Shown piece after piece: positions 1 to 8,201 of a DNA stretch of 38,977 nt. Source of the stretch: an uncultured Clostridia bacterium. Its GTDB lineage: Bacteria > Bacillota > Clostridia > Oscillospirales > Acutalibacteraceae. The stretch is taken from the NCBI GenBank assembly GCA_947585615.1, contig CANPXD010000009.1, forward strand, positions 1 through 38,977. The letters are read 5' to 3'. The notes under the pieces are model-generated. The model saw nothing but the letters and a program-made list of their open reading frames with translations, had not been told where the DNA came from and ran no database searches. A program made the position numbers and the translations under genes. Within the stretch, counting starts at the first letter, position 1. Each line of letters opens with the position of its first letter.

Positions 1-251
1 GCTTTGCACTGAGCAATAGTGTATTTAGGGTCTTCATCCATTGTGTAATCAATGAAATCAAGGATAAGATTTCCCGAATAATCAGTAATCGAACCGATGT
101 CGCGGAAAACCTCTTCGAGTCCTTCGTCAAGAAACCACTGATAAGACTTCTTCTGCACCTCAATAAGATTCGGCATAGGCATAACCTCATTGATTTTTGC
201 AAAGCTCTTTCGTGTAGTCGTACCGAGTTGGACGTCCTTCACATTTACCAT
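1..251 (-). CDS. rpoB: RNA polymerase beta subunit, 5' end only (partial)
   Basis: The window opens inside this gene and holds about 83 N-terminal codons. The translation begins [20 protein letters not shown] and continues through [23 protein letters not shown] and a D-Y-S-G-N-L stretch, which matches the start of bacterial RpoB (the family reads [17 protein letters not shown]). The beta subunit forms one jaw of the core RNA polymerase. The start ATG at 251 has a GGAG about 13 bases upstream. An independent consensus promoter lies upstream at 396-424. In most bacteria rpoB follows rplL directly, but here rplL is about 29.5 kb away on the same strand, so rpoB appears to be transcribed on its own. 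Identity is very secure; the rest of the gene is outside the window. Confidence 0.95.
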   Translation of the reverse strand, partial: MVNVKDVQLGTTTRKSFAKINEVMPMPNLIEVQKKSYQWFLDEGLEEVFRDIGSITDYSGNLILDFIDYTMDEDPKYTIAQCK

Positions 252-395
252 ACAGGTAATCACTCCGTTTCTTTTGATTTACTGCAAAAAGGCGTTTTGT
301 GCCGCAATCAGCCGGAATTCCTGCAGTTTTTTTGCTTCATAAAAAAGCATCATACTGCCGAAAACACAACCTTTGCCATTATAAAATGTGCATCT

Positions 396-424
396 ATTTT
401 AATATCAAATTATTACCTTGTCAA
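396..424 (-). promoter_or_regulatory. Promoter of rpoB
   Basis: Read on the minus strand: -35 TTGACA (419-424), 17-bp spacer, -10 TAAAAT (396-401). This predicts a start near 389 and a 5' UTR of about 137 bases before the rpoB ATG. It faces away from the promoter at 531-559, so 252-598 is a divergent regulatory region with no gene that I can support. Confidence 0.75.
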
Positions 425-530
425 GAAATAATTCTATATATTTTTATAAAAATGGAAAACTTTTTGTTATGCTTATCCGGGTGTTTCAAATGATGACCTG
501 ATACTGTTTTTTTCTTACAAAATTTTGCTC

Positions 531-559
531 TTTTCAAAGTTGTTAAAATCTGTTATAAT
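531..559 (+). promoter_or_regulatory. Promoter of the peptide-binding lipoprotein gene
   Basis: -35 TTTTCA (531-536), 17-bp spacer, perfect -10 TATAAT (554-559), about 40 bases ahead of the ATG at 599. The -35 is weak, so the site may need an activator or be moderate in strength. Confidence 0.55.
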
Positions 560-577
560 ATGGTAATTAAAATTTCC

Positions 578-597
578 GGTGATTAACGGTGATTAAC
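578..597 (+). repeat. Exact 10-bp tandem repeat at the ribosome binding site
   Basis: GGTGATTAAC occurs twice head to tail, directly before the ATG at 599. The second GGTGA is the only Shine-Dalgarno-like element, 6-7 bases from the start. The duplication may be a slippage event that sets translation strength. Confidence 0.6.
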
Positions 598-598
598 A

Positions 599-2233
599 AT
601 GAAAAAGATTTTCAGTATATTACTGAGCGTTCTTCTACTTGCAGCCATTTTCACGGGCTGCGGCTCAGATAAAGAAAAAATTGATTTGATTTATCCTTTC
701 GGCGGAAACATAAACAGCTACGATCCTCAGGTTGCCTCGACGACCGATGAATTTCTTTTCGCGGAAAACTGCTTTGAGGGACTTGTCCGAACAGACGATG
801 AGGGCAACATACTCAAAGGCTGTGCCACTTCTTGGCAAATCAGCGACGATCAGCTTACTTACACATTTTATCTTAAACAAGGTCTCAGATGGAGCATAAC
901 CGAAAAAATCAAAGCGCGTATGGGAGAAGAATACAATCCCGAAATCACTGCTCATGACTTTGCCTTTGCGCTCCAAAGAGCCGCCGATTCAACTACTCAA
1001 TGTCCCCTTTATTCCACAATATCGGGTATAGAAAACGCACCTGACATCAATGCGGGAATTCGCGACAAATCGGAGCTGGGAGTCCGAGTTATTGACGATT
1101 ACACATTGCAGATACGTCTTTCTTCTCCTGACAGCGGCTTTCTTCAGACGCTGTCAACGGCCGTCGCAATGCCCTGCAACGAGGAATTTTTCTATGCTAC
1201 CAACGGCAGATACGGACTTTCTCTTGAATACACTCTTTTTAACGGTCAGTTCACGCTGACGTACGTTCTTGACGAGTCCTATATCCTGAAAAAAAATTCT
1301 TCGTACAGCGGCGTATCCCCTGCCTCGGCAACAGATCTTACACTTAAAATTGTTGATGAAGACGCAAGCCTTTCCGAGCTTCTGAAAAGCGGTTATTACG
1401 ACGCGGCATATATCAGAGGTTACGAAAGCACTGAAATAGACAAAAAGAGCGGCATTGCACTTGTACCTTACAGCAACACAACATGGGCGCTTGTCATAAA
1501 TTCAGCAGACGGTATTCTTGCCGCCGCTGACGCACGCCACGCCTTTTCACTCGCATTATCGAGGCCTGACCTCACCGACTATCCATACCTTACGGACGCG
1601 CACGGATTTATTCCGCCGTCATGCACCGTTCAGGGGAAGCCGTATACCGACTGCCAATATGATGTAAACGAAAAGGGCGATTCTCAGAAAGCGGTTGAAC
1701 TTTGGAAAACGGCGGTTGAGGCAACTTCAATATATACCATCGACATAACTGTGCTTGCACCCGACAATATGGAGGATATTGCAAAACTGCTCCTGCAAGG
1801 GGTGCAAAGCAGCATCGGTGCTATATCAAATGCTGATAAGAACAAGAAAATTTCATTTTCACTTGTTCTGGAAACAAAGCCTGAGAGCGAAGTGAAAGCC
1901 GCGGTCAATTCAGGTGAATACGACATTGCGCTTTATCCCTTTACGGCTGACGCATCCAGTCCGGTCTCTTTTTTACAGACATTTACGGACAGAAATATCA
2001 CCTCGTTTATAACAGATGATTTTTCTTCTGCGCTTGACGCCGCGCGGTCTTCCAATGCGCAAAGCCTTGCCGATGCGTGCAGATCCTGTGAAGAAAAACT
2101 GGTTGAATCGTACTGTTATACTCCCCTCTTTTACGAATCGCGCTACTATGCGAGTGCAAAAGGGGTAAGCGGAGTTCTGTTTCATCCCGGCTCGGGAAGG
2201 GTGTGCTTTGCATATGCAACGAGAAAAAATTAA
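599..2233 (+). CDS. ABC-transporter substrate-binding lipoprotein, peptide/SBP family 5
   Basis: A 544-residue protein with a lipoprotein signal peptide: MKKI, a hydrophobic core, then F-T-G-C with the lipidated cysteine at residue 21. The mature part resembles solute-binding family 5 (oligopeptide/nickel binding, OppA-like): an early 'YDPQVASTTDEFLFAENCFEGLVRTD'-type segment, 'ATSWQISDDQLTYTFYLKQGLRW', an 'EITAHDFAFALQRAAD' stretch, and a C-terminal 'YCYTPLFYESRYY' motif. It would sit on the outer face of the membrane and deliver a peptide-like ligand to an ABC permease. No permease or ATPase gene is adjacent, so it is an orphan binding protein or works with a transporter encoded elsewhere. 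Its end overlaps the next gene by 26 bases, suggesting translational coupling. The ligand is not predictable. Confidence 0.8.
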   Translation: MKKIFSILLSVLLLAAIFTGCGSDKEKIDLIYPFGGNINSYDPQVASTTDEFLFAENCFEGLVRTDDEGNILKGCATSWQISDDQLTYTFYLKQGLRWSITEKIKARMGEEYNPEITAHDFAFALQRAADSTTQCPLYSTISGIENAPDINAGIRDKSELGVRVIDDYTLQIRLSSPDSGFLQTLSTAVAMPCNEEFFYATNGRYGLSLEYTLFNGQFTLTYVLDESYILKKNSSYSGVSPASATDLTLKIVDEDASLSELLKSGYYDAAYIRGYESTEIDKKSGIALVPYSNTTWALVINSADGILAAADARHAFSLALSRPDLTDYPYLTDAHGFIPPSCTVQGKPYTDCQYDVNEKGDSQKAVELWKTAVEATSIYTIDITVLAPDNMEDIAKLLLQGVQSSIGAISNADKNKKISFSLVLETKPESEVKAAVNSGEYDIALYPFTADASSPVSFLQTFTDRNITSFITDDFSSALDAARSSNAQSLADACRSCEEKLVESYCYTPLFYESRYYASAKGVSGVLFHPGSGRVCFAYATRKN

Positions 2234-2687
2234 ACAGTTACTGTGCTGGGTATCCGTAGCCGCCTGTATGACAGCGATATTCTGTTTTTCTGCACGCACG
2301 GCTGATGAATCCGCCGCGCAGAGCGGTACTCTGCTGGGTATTCTGCAAAGAATTTTCGGGGATAATCTTTTTACCGACTTCATCGTGAGAAAAAGCGCAC
2401 ATTTTCTTGAATTCGCGGGACTTGCGTTCCTGTTTAACCTTGCGCTTCACTGCCGGACAAAAAGATTGCACCCGTTTTTATCAATACTCTTCACGTCTTT
2501 ATATGCGGTTACGGACGAGATTCACCAGCTTTTTGTAGAGGGCAGAGCCTGCCGCATAGGCGACTGGGGAATTGATACAGCCGGGGCGCTGGCAGGAACA
2601 GTCGGCTTCCTTGTTCTGTTTGCAACTGCATCCAAAATAATTTCAGCCAAAAACGGTGAAATAATTGACAGAACCGACAATTTATAA
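2208..2687 (+). CDS. VanZ-like family membrane protein
   Basis: A 159-residue protein with about four hydrophobic segments. It carries the VanZ-family signature: 'VRKSAHFLEFAGLAFL', then 'AVTDEIHQLFVEGR', then a 'DWGIDTAGALAGT' ending. The family is named after the teicoplanin-resistance gene vanZ, but most members are chromosomal proteins of unknown function. The frame opens with TTG at 2208, and an in-frame ATG follows at 2214. GGGAAGG lies 7 bases before the TTG, so the TTG is plausible. It overlaps the 3' end of the lipoprotein gene and is probably co-transcribed. Family assignment is secure, but there is no evidence here for antibiotic resistance. Confidence 0.8.
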   Translation: MHMQREKIKQLLCWVSVAACMTAIFCFSARTADESAAQSGTLLGILQRIFGDNLFTDFIVRKSAHFLEFAGLAFLFNLALHCRTKRLHPFLSILFTSLYAVTDEIHQLFVEGRACRIGDWGIDTAGALAGTVGFLVLFATASKIISAKNGEIIDRTDNL

Positions 2688-2693
2688 TACTAT
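2665..2693 (+). promoter_or_regulatory. Promoter of nagB
   Basis: TTGACA (2665-2670), 17-bp spacer, TACTAT (2688-2693), lying over the last codons of the VanZ-like gene and 38 bases before the nagB ATG. A TATAAT overlaps at 2683-2688 but its spacing is poor. Confidence 0.5.
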
Positions 2694-2731
2694 TATTACT
2701 AAATATTTCCGCAAAGCTTAAGGAGAATTCA

Positions 2732-3457
2732 ATGAACGTACTTATTTATGATAACGAGGAACAGATAGGAATTGCCGCAGGAAATTATATGTGCGGTCAG
2801 GTACTCCAAAAACCCGACTCGGTTCTCGGGCTTGCAACAGGCTCAACACCGCTCAAGCCTTACAGGCAGATGTCCGAGCTATACAAAAAGGGCGTTATAG
2901 ATTTTTCAAAAGTTACAACATTCAATCTTGACGAATATGTGGATCTAGATATAAACGATAAAAATTCATATCACTCGTTTATGAATGAAAACCTTTTCAG
3001 GCATATCAACATCCCGCCTGAAAACATACATTTTCTGAATGGAAACGCTTCGGATTTACAGAAAGAATGTGATGATTACGAAAAGAAAATAAAAGCGGCA
3101 GGCGGAATAGATATTCAGCTTCTCGGCATAGGCTCAAACGGTCACATTGCTTTCAATGAGCCGAGCGACTGCTTTCAGCGCTGGAGTCATATTGTTGAGC
3201 TTAAGGAAAGCACTGTAATGGACAACAGCCGTTTTTTCAATTCTCCCAACGAAGTTCCGACAAGGGCGGTAACTATGGGAATCGGCTCAATAATGCTCGC
3301 GAAAAAGATTCTTATAATCGCACTCGGCAAAAAAAAGGCGTATGCAATAAAGCAGGTTTTAAACGGCAACGTAACGCCTATGTGTCCTGCCTCTGTTTTG
3401 CAGTTTCACACAGACGTAACCCTTATGCTTGACAGGGACGCCGCGTCGATGATCTGA
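2732..3457 (+). CDS. nagB: Glucosamine-6-phosphate deaminase
   Basis: 241 residues, the usual short Gram-positive length. NagB converts glucosamine-6-phosphate to fructose-6-phosphate and ammonia, feeding amino sugars into glycolysis in the cytoplasm. Signatures: 'LGLATGSTPLKPYRQM' (phosphate-binding loop), 'FNLDEYVDLD' with the catalytic Asp, and 'LLGIGSNGHIAFNEP' with the Asp/His/Glu active-site region. A clear AAGGAG lies 8 bases before the ATG. It is preceded by its own promoter-like sequence and followed by metG after 113 bases. No nagA is adjacent. With the sulfatase, GH2 enzyme and GPH symporter elsewhere in the window, it fits use of mucin- or chitin-type amino sugars, which is inference. 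Confidence 0.95.
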   Translation: MNVLIYDNEEQIGIAAGNYMCGQVLQKPDSVLGLATGSTPLKPYRQMSELYKKGVIDFSKVTTFNLDEYVDLDINDKNSYHSFMNENLFRHINIPPENIHFLNGNASDLQKECDDYEKKIKAAGGIDIQLLGIGSNGHIAFNEPSDCFQRWSHIVELKESTVMDNSRFFNSPNEVPTRAVTMGIGSIMLAKKILIIALGKKKAYAIKQVLNGNVTPMCPASVLQFHTDVTLMLDRDAASMI

Positions 3458-3570
3458 CAATTGGGAAGTCAGCCGTTACCGATAATACGGGAATAATAAC
3501 CGAGATGAAGTTCAAACTGAATTTGAGACGGCAAAGCACGCTTGCCTTGTTTATTAAGGAGGAATACATT

Positions 3571-5517
3571 ATGGCAGAAAAAGAAAAATTTTATATTACC
3601 ACACCGATTTATTATCCGTCCGGCAATCCGCATATCGGTCACTGCTATACAACCGTTGCCTGCGATTCCATCGCGAGATACAAGCGTCTTCAGGGAAAAG
3701 ATGTTATGTTTCTTACGGGAACAGACGAGCACGGGCTCAAAATTGAGCAGAAAGCTGCGGAAAAAGGCGTAACACCCAAGGAATATGTTGACGAAATAGT
3801 TGAAACTTTCAAAAAGCTCTGGAGCTATATGAACATCAGCTATGACAGATATATCAGAACGACAGACGATTATCACATCGAGTCCGTTCAGAAAATATTT
3901 AAAGAACTATACGACAGGGGTTATATTTACAAAGGAAAATACACGGGAAAATACTGCACTCCATGCGAGAGCTTCTGGACGGAGAGCCAGCTTGTCGACG
4001 GCAAATGCCCCGAATGCGGCAGAGATGTTATCGACGCATCAGAGGAGGCGTATTTTCTCAAAATGTCGCCCTTTGCGGACAGAATTGAAAAGCTTCTCAC
4101 CGAAACAGATTATTTGCAGCCAAAATCAAGGGCGACCGAACTTGTCAATAATTTTATAAGACCCGGCCTTGAGGATTTGTGCGTTTCAAGAACTTCATTC
4201 ACATGGGGTATTCCCGTAACCTTTGACAAAAATCATGTTGTCTATGTATGGATAGACGCTCTTTCAAACTATATCAGCGCGCTCGGTTATCAGAACGACT
4301 CATTCAATGATTATGACAAATTCTGGCCAGCCGACGTTCATATGGTTGCAAAGGATATTATGCGCTTTCACGCCATTATCTGGCCGGCAATGCTTATGGC
4401 GCTTGAGCTTCCTCTTCCGAAGCACCTTGCAGTTCACGGTTGGATAACGTTCAACGGTCAAAAAATGTCCAAATCAATAGGAAATGTGGTTGATCCTTTC
4501 GTGCTGGGAGAAAGATACGGCAGTGACGCAATAAGGTATCATATTCTCAGAGAAATGGCACTCGGAGCAGACAGTTCTTTTTCCAATGAAATTATGATAA
4601 ACAGAATAAACTCCGACCTTGCAAACGACCTCGGAAATCTCGTTTCCAGAACCGTTGCCATGGTGGAAAAGTATTTCGGCGGCACGCTTCCGACAGAACG
4701 CGAAGTTGAGGAAATCGACAGCGAGCTTATAGATATGGTAACCTCTCTTCGCGATAAGGTTGATTATTATATTGATGAAACGCAACTCAATAACGCGCTT
4801 GCGGAAATATTCAAGGTCATTTCCAGAGCGAACAAATATATAGACGAAACAACGCCGTGGATACTCGGCAAGGACGAAAGCAAAAAGGCTCGGCTCGCCA
4901 GTGTTCTCTATAACCTCCTTGAAACAATACGCGTAAGCACCACTCTTCTCTCTTGCTTTATGCCGTCAACAATGCCTGCCGTATGGGAGCAGATCGGCGC
5001 GGAAAAGTCACTGATCACATATGAAAATGCAGCAGTCTTTGGTGTTCTTTCCCCCAATGTTACTGTTAAGAGAGGACCTGCTCTTTTCCCGAGAATTGAC
5101 GTTGAAAAGGAAATAGATGAGCTGAACGCTCTTATCAAGAATCAGACAGACAAGGCAGCAACGAAGATAAAAACAGAACCCGAAGGACTTACCGAAATAA
5201 CGTTTGACGATTTTTCAAAGGTAGAATTAAGAGCGGCTGCAGTTATTGAATGCGAGCCGATAAAAAAAGCAAAAAAGCTTCTTAAAATTCAAGTTGACGA
5301 CGGCTCGTCAAAGCCACGCCAGATTGTTTCCGGTATCGCTCCGTGGTATAAGCCTGAGGAGCTTATAGGGAAAACAGTAATTATTGTTGCAAATTTAAAA
5401 CCTGCAAAGCTCTGCGGTGAAATGAGCAACGGTATGCTGCTTGCGGGAGACACTGCTGACGGCGGCGTAAAGGTTATGTTTGCAGACGGCTTTGAGCCGG
5501 GTACTCAACTCAGGTGA
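3571..5517 (+). CDS. metG: Methionyl-tRNA synthetase with C-terminal tRNA-binding domain
   Basis: 648 residues from the ATG at 3571, which has AAGGAGG 9 bases upstream; an upstream in-frame extension to 3505 lacks such a site. MetRS charges tRNA-Met and is essential. Class I motifs: 'YPSGNPHIGH' near residue 20 (the HIGH box) and 'GQKMSKSIGN' near residue 300 (the KMSKS box). A Cys-rich zinc knuckle (CTPC...CPEC) sits around residues 130-150. The last ~110 residues ('FDDFSKVELRAA' to 'MLLAGDT') are an EMAP/Trbp111-type tRNA-binding domain, as in Bacillus MetS. The stop codon overlaps the start of the TatD-type gene (GTGA), so the two are probably translated together. The familiar neighbours rnmV and ksgA do not follow. 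Confidence 0.97.
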   Translation: MAEKEKFYITTPIYYPSGNPHIGHCYTTVACDSIARYKRLQGKDVMFLTGTDEHGLKIEQKAAEKGVTPKEYVDEIVETFKKLWSYMNISYDRYIRTTDDYHIESVQKIFKELYDRGYIYKGKYTGKYCTPCESFWTESQLVDGKCPECGRDVIDASEEAYFLKMSPFADRIEKLLTETDYLQPKSRATELVNNFIRPGLEDLCVSRTSFTWGIPVTFDKNHVVYVWIDALSNYISALGYQNDSFNDYDKFWPADVHMVAKDIMRFHAIIWPAMLMALELPLPKHLAVHGWITFNGQKMSKSIGNVVDPFVLGERYGSDAIRYHILREMALGADSSFSNEIMINRINSDLANDLGNLVSRTVAMVEKYFGGTLPTEREVEEIDSELIDMVTSLRDKVDYYIDETQLNNALAEIFKVISRANKYIDETTPWILGKDESKKARLASVLYNLLETIRVSTTLLSCFMPSTMPAVWEQIGAEKSLITYENAAVFGVLSPNVTVKRGPALFPRIDVEKEIDELNALIKNQTDKAATKIKTEPEGLTEITFDDFSKVELRAAAVIECEPIKKAKKLLKIQVDDGSSKPRQIVSGIAPWYKPEELIGKTVIIVANLKPAKLCGEMSNGMLLAGDTADGGVKVMFADGFEPGTQLR

Positions 5518-6284
5518 TTATGTATAATAATATTTTCGACACACACTGCCACTATGACGATGAAAAATTCGACCCCGACAGAGACACTCTTTTGAAAGAG
5601 CTTCCCCGTCGGGGAGTATCCTTTGCGGTAAGCTGCGGATGTGATATTAAAACAACCGCGTTCAATATGGAGTTATCCGAAAAATACGATTATATCTATT
5701 TTGCAGCAGGGTTTCATCCGGAAAATCTGAACGGCGCGAGCCTTGAGGATATAGATACGATAAAGCGTTTTACCACTCATAAAAAATGCGCTGCAATAGG
5801 CGAAATCGGACTTGATTACCACTGGATGAACAGCGATAAAGAAATTCAAAAAACGTTTTTTACGGCGCAAACGGAGCTTGCCAAAAGCCTCGGTATGCCC
5901 GTTATCGTCCATGACCGCGAAGCGCATGGCGACACACTTGAAATTTTGAAAAGAATCAGACCGAAAGGTGTTCTTCACTGCTTTTCAGGCTCGGCGGAAA
6001 TGGCTAAGGAAATAATCAAAATTGGTATGTATATCGGTTTAAACGGAGTTACAACATTCAAAAACGCGCGGAAAAGCCTTGAAGTGGTCGATTCCATTCC
6101 TCTTGAGCGACTTGTTTTGGAAACGGACTGCCCGTATCTTGCACCGGAACCGTTCAGAGGGAAGCGAAATGATTCTTCTTTGATTCCATACATTGCCGAA
6201 AAAATAGGAGAGCATCTCGGAATAACTGCACAGAAGCTGCTTGATATAACTGCAGAAAATGCAAAGCGCCTTTATGAATTTTAG
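5514..6284 (+). CDS. tatD: TatD-family metal-dependent hydrolase (DNase)
   Basis: 256 residues. TatD proteins are cytoplasmic TIM-barrel nucleases (3'-5' exonuclease activity in E. coli). All metal-ligand motifs are visible: 'FDTHCHYDD' (H-x-H), 'AIGEIGLDYHW' (Glu), 'PVIVHDREAHGD' (His), 'GVLHCFSGS' (His) and 'VLETDCPYLAPEP' (Asp). The frame can start with GTG at 5514, in a GTGA overlap with the metG stop, or with ATG at 5520; neither has a strong Shine-Dalgarno, which suits translational coupling to metG. The metG-tatD pair is a common Firmicutes arrangement. A bidirectional terminator follows 43 bases downstream. The function of the Firmicutes orthologues (YabD type) is not firmly known. 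Confidence 0.92.
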   Translation: MIMYNNIFDTHCHYDDEKFDPDRDTLLKELPRRGVSFAVSCGCDIKTTAFNMELSEKYDYIYFAAGFHPENLNGASLEDIDTIKRFTTHKKCAAIGEIGLDYHWMNSDKEIQKTFFTAQTELAKSLGMPVIVHDREAHGDTLEILKRIRPKGVLHCFSGSAEMAKEIIKIGMYIGLNGVTTFKNARKSLEVVDSIPLERLVLETDCPYLAPEPFRGKRNDSSLIPYIAEKIGEHLGITAQKLLDITAENAKRLYEF

Positions 6285-6327
6285 TTACACAGTTTGATTT
6301 AAAAATTATTAAAGCACACATAAAGAA

Positions 6328-6365
6328 ACCCACTGCGGCTCTTGGTTAAAGAAGCCTCAGTGGGT
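6328..6365. terminator. Bidirectional terminator between tatD and the XRE gene
   Basis: 13-bp arms, 6328-6340 and 6353-6365, with a single mismatch and a 12-base loop. T-rich sequence follows on both strands. It separates convergent transcription units. Confidence 0.8.
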
Positions 6366-6418
6366 GTTTTCGATTTACATAATAGATTCAAATAAAAACA
6401 GAAAGCTTACATTCCCGG

Positions 6419-6862
6419 TCATTTGTCCTTTTTTTTGCTGATGTAATCAATAACATCATTTCTGTCCTCGCCACTCAAATGCCTTAGCTTGCGTATCAAC
6501 ATAATTTCAAGATCAGTAAGCTTGCTGACATCTGAGAGGTCTCCCATATCATTTTTCTGGGTCACATATACGCTTTCCGGCGTTCTCAGAACAAATGCAC
6601 CGTTGTTTTTTTCGGCATAACGCTCTGCTTCAAAAGCATATACTTCCTCCCTGCCCAAAAGATAATCAACGGATACACCGAAAAAATCGGCAAGCTTGAT
6701 CATCGTGTCAAACTTCGGAATATTGGCGCCGCTTTCATACTTTTTAAGATTATCATGATCTATTCCCGTTATTTCTGCAAGTTCTCTTCCCTTAAGTCCG
6801 GCCTTACTCCGTAATTCCTTAAGTCTTAAGGAAAAAATTTTCTTTGCGGTGTCCCGTTCCAT
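6419..6862 (-). CDS. XRE-family transcriptional regulator
   Basis: 147 residues from the ATG at 6862, which has GAGGGG 7 bases upstream; an upstream in-frame ATG at 6895 lacks one and would lie in the operator region. Residues ~10-70 form a Cro/CI-type helix-turn-helix: 'RLKELRSKAGLKGRELAEIT', then 'KKYESGANIPKFDTMIKLAD', ending in 'FFGVSVDYLLGR'. The remaining ~75 residues have no recognised ligand-binding domain. A perfect sigma-A-type promoter and two TGTGA/TCACA-type dyads lie immediately upstream, so the protein probably represses itself. Other targets are unknown. It is transcribed toward the terminator shared with tatD. Confidence 0.85.
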   Translation of the reverse strand: MERDTAKKIFSLRLKELRSKAGLKGRELAEITGIDHDNLKKYESGANIPKFDTMIKLADFFGVSVDYLLGREEVYAFEAERYAEKNNGAFVLRTPESVYVTQKNDMGDLSDVSKLTDLEIMLIRKLRHLSGEDRNDVIDYISKKKDK

Positions 6863-6877
6863 AACAAATCCCCTCAT

Positions 6878-6952
6878 TGTGATAATTACACACATTGTGA
6901 AAATTATTCACATTCAAGGGAAGATTATACACAAAATTCGACAAGTTGTCAA
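6878..6952 (-). promoter_or_regulatory. Promoter and two operator-like dyads of the XRE gene
   Basis: On the minus strand: TTGACA (6947-6952), 17 bp, TATAAT (6924-6929), a full consensus. Just downstream of the predicted start lie two dyads: TGTGATAATTACACA (6878-6892) and TGTGAAAATTATTCACA (6896-6912), centres 19 bp apart. The position between the start site and the ATG is typical of an autorepressor operator. Confidence 0.7.
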
Positions 6953-6978
6953 TTATTTTGACACCGAAGCATCTTTCT

Positions 6979-7560
6979 TTATTTAATTTTCGTTATTTTT
7001 TCCCCTTTAACAAGAAACACATTATCGGAAATATCCATCATTGCCTTATCGTTCATCGAATCCGTATAAAAATTTTCTATATGCGCTTCGGGATAAAGCT
7101 CCCTGAAAATTTTGACCTTGTTTTCAAGAAAGCACAACCGCGTGAATTTTCCCGTTTTTTTGTCTATGCTTGATCCGACATAGTTTTTTATATTCATTCT
7201 TTTCATTATTTCATCAAGTATAAAATCCGTCGTTCCCGAAACAATTATATCGCTGTCTCTGCGGACCGTTTCATACCACGGCTTTATTTTTCTTTCATTT
7301 TTATTCCAGAAATCAACAACGCTATCGCTTACATCGCCGGTATTCACGTAATATCCCTCAAGAAATGCGGCATACGCCTCTATAGCCTCCTGAACGGTAA
7401 AAAGATGAAACGCGTCCTTAAATGCAATTCTGACAAGTCCGGGAACATATTTCCAGATTTTTATATCGCGCTTCATATAGTAAAGAACAAAATCAACGAG
7501 GGTCTCGCCTCTGTATATCGTATTGTCAAAATCATAAACATTTACGTTCAAATTAAGCAT
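6979..7560 (-). CDS. HAD-superfamily phosphatase (HAD-IB type)
   Basis: 193 residues. The HAD motifs are in order: motif I 'VYDFDNTIY' near residue 8 (nucleophile Asp), motif II 'IIVSGTTDF' near residue 105, a lysine in the following region, and motif IV 'FYTDSMNDKAMMDISDN' near residue 165. A helical cap lies between motifs I and II, as in the phosphoserine-phosphatase-like subfamily IB. The substrate is unknown. A TATACT -10-like element lies about 30 bases before the start but no good -35 is seen. There is no terminator before the XRE gene, which has its own promoter, so read-through is possible. Confidence 0.8.
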   Translation of the reverse strand: MLNLNVNVYDFDNTIYRGETLVDFVLYYMKRDIKIWKYVPGLVRIAFKDAFHLFTVQEAIEAYAAFLEGYYVNTGDVSDSVVDFWNKNERKIKPWYETVRRDSDIIVSGTTDFILDEIMKRMNIKNYVGSSIDKKTGKFTRLCFLENKVKIFRELYPEAHIENFYTDSMNDKAMMDISDNVFLVKGEKITKIK

Positions 7561-7725
7561 TCCTCTGTTTCCGATGAATTTTTACCCCTAAAGTATAATA
7601 CACTATGTATTGATGCTGCGTGGATTATCTCTGCGGCATATGTTATGGTAACAGATTTTCAGAAGTAAATCAAGCGTAGCAAAAACTGCGTCAGTCGGTT
7701 TGACAATAATATGTAAAAATTTTAC

Positions 7726-7754
7726 TTTACAAATATAGTTTAATGTGATATAAT
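7726..7754 (+). promoter_or_regulatory. Promoter of rpsO
   Basis: TTTACA (7726-7731), 17 bp, TATAAT (7749-7754). This predicts a leader of about 110 bases before the rpsO ATG at 7870. Nothing else is seen in 7561-7720 apart from the weak -10 of the HAD gene. Confidence 0.75.
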
Positions 7755-7761
7755 TCATCTG

Positions 7762-7780
7762 CCGAGTACGGATTACTCGG
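7762..7780 (+). promoter_or_regulatory. Hairpin at the start of the rpsO leader
   Basis: A 7-bp perfect stem (CCGAGTA / TACTCGG) with a 5-base loop, at the 5' end of the predicted transcript. S15 is known to autoregulate translation through leader structures in several bacteria. Whether this hairpin is such an element is inference, because no match to a specific S15-leader class was established. Confidence 0.4.
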
Positions 7781-7869
7781 ATTCGGGTGCAAGCTCCGCA
7801 GGAGATTTACCTTTCCCGTTTCTGTGTTTTCCGCAAATCGCGCAAAGATTTATTAAATGAGGTGAAAAA

Positions 7870-8145
7870 ATGACACAGGCAGAAAAACAGGCTATTATCA
7901 AGGAATATGCCACTCACGAGAATGACACCGGCTCTCCCGAGGTTCAGATTGCCGTTCTTACAACAAGAATCAATGAGCTTACCGCTCATCTCAAGATTCA
8001 TAAGAAAGATAATCACTCACGCAGAGGTCTTCTCAAAATGGTAGGTCACAGAAGGAATCTTCTTGCCTATCTTTACAAGAGTGATATTGAAAGATACCGT
8101 ACTCTTATCGCAAAGCTTGGTATCCGTGATACACTCGGCAGATAA
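7870..8145 (+). CDS. rpsO: 30S ribosomal protein S15
   Basis: 91 residues. The protein opens [14 protein letters not shown] and contains the conserved '[11 protein letters not shown]', '[15 protein letters not shown]' and 'RRNLLAYL' segments of S15, the primary binder of the central domain of 16S rRNA. The Shine-Dalgarno GAGGTG is 5 bases before the ATG. It is followed by a strong terminator and then by pnp, the order found in many bacteria (rpsO-pnp). Expression is probably controlled through its ~110-base leader. Confidence 0.98.
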   Translation: MTQAEKQAIIKEYATHENDTGSPEVQIAVLTTRINELTAHLKIHKKDNHSRRGLLKMVGHRRNLLAYLYKSDIERYRTLIAKLGIRDTLGR

Positions 8146-8154
8146 CCATAACCG

Positions 8155-8186
8155 AAAGCAGACGGCATAAATTACCGTCTGCTTTT
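8155..8186 (+). terminator. Terminator after rpsO
   Basis: 11-bp stem (8155-8165 with 8175-8185) with a 9-base loop, ending in TTTT. pnp has no clear promoter beyond it, so partial read-through probably supplies pnp. Confidence 0.8.
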
Positions 8187-8201
8187 CATCATTCAACGTA
8201 A

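Noticed and set aside
3530-3555. Terminator-like hairpin between nagB and metG (GGCAA/TTGCC)
   Set aside because: It is a 5-bp stem with a poor T-tract, and no promoter is visible after it. Not enough to claim a terminator.
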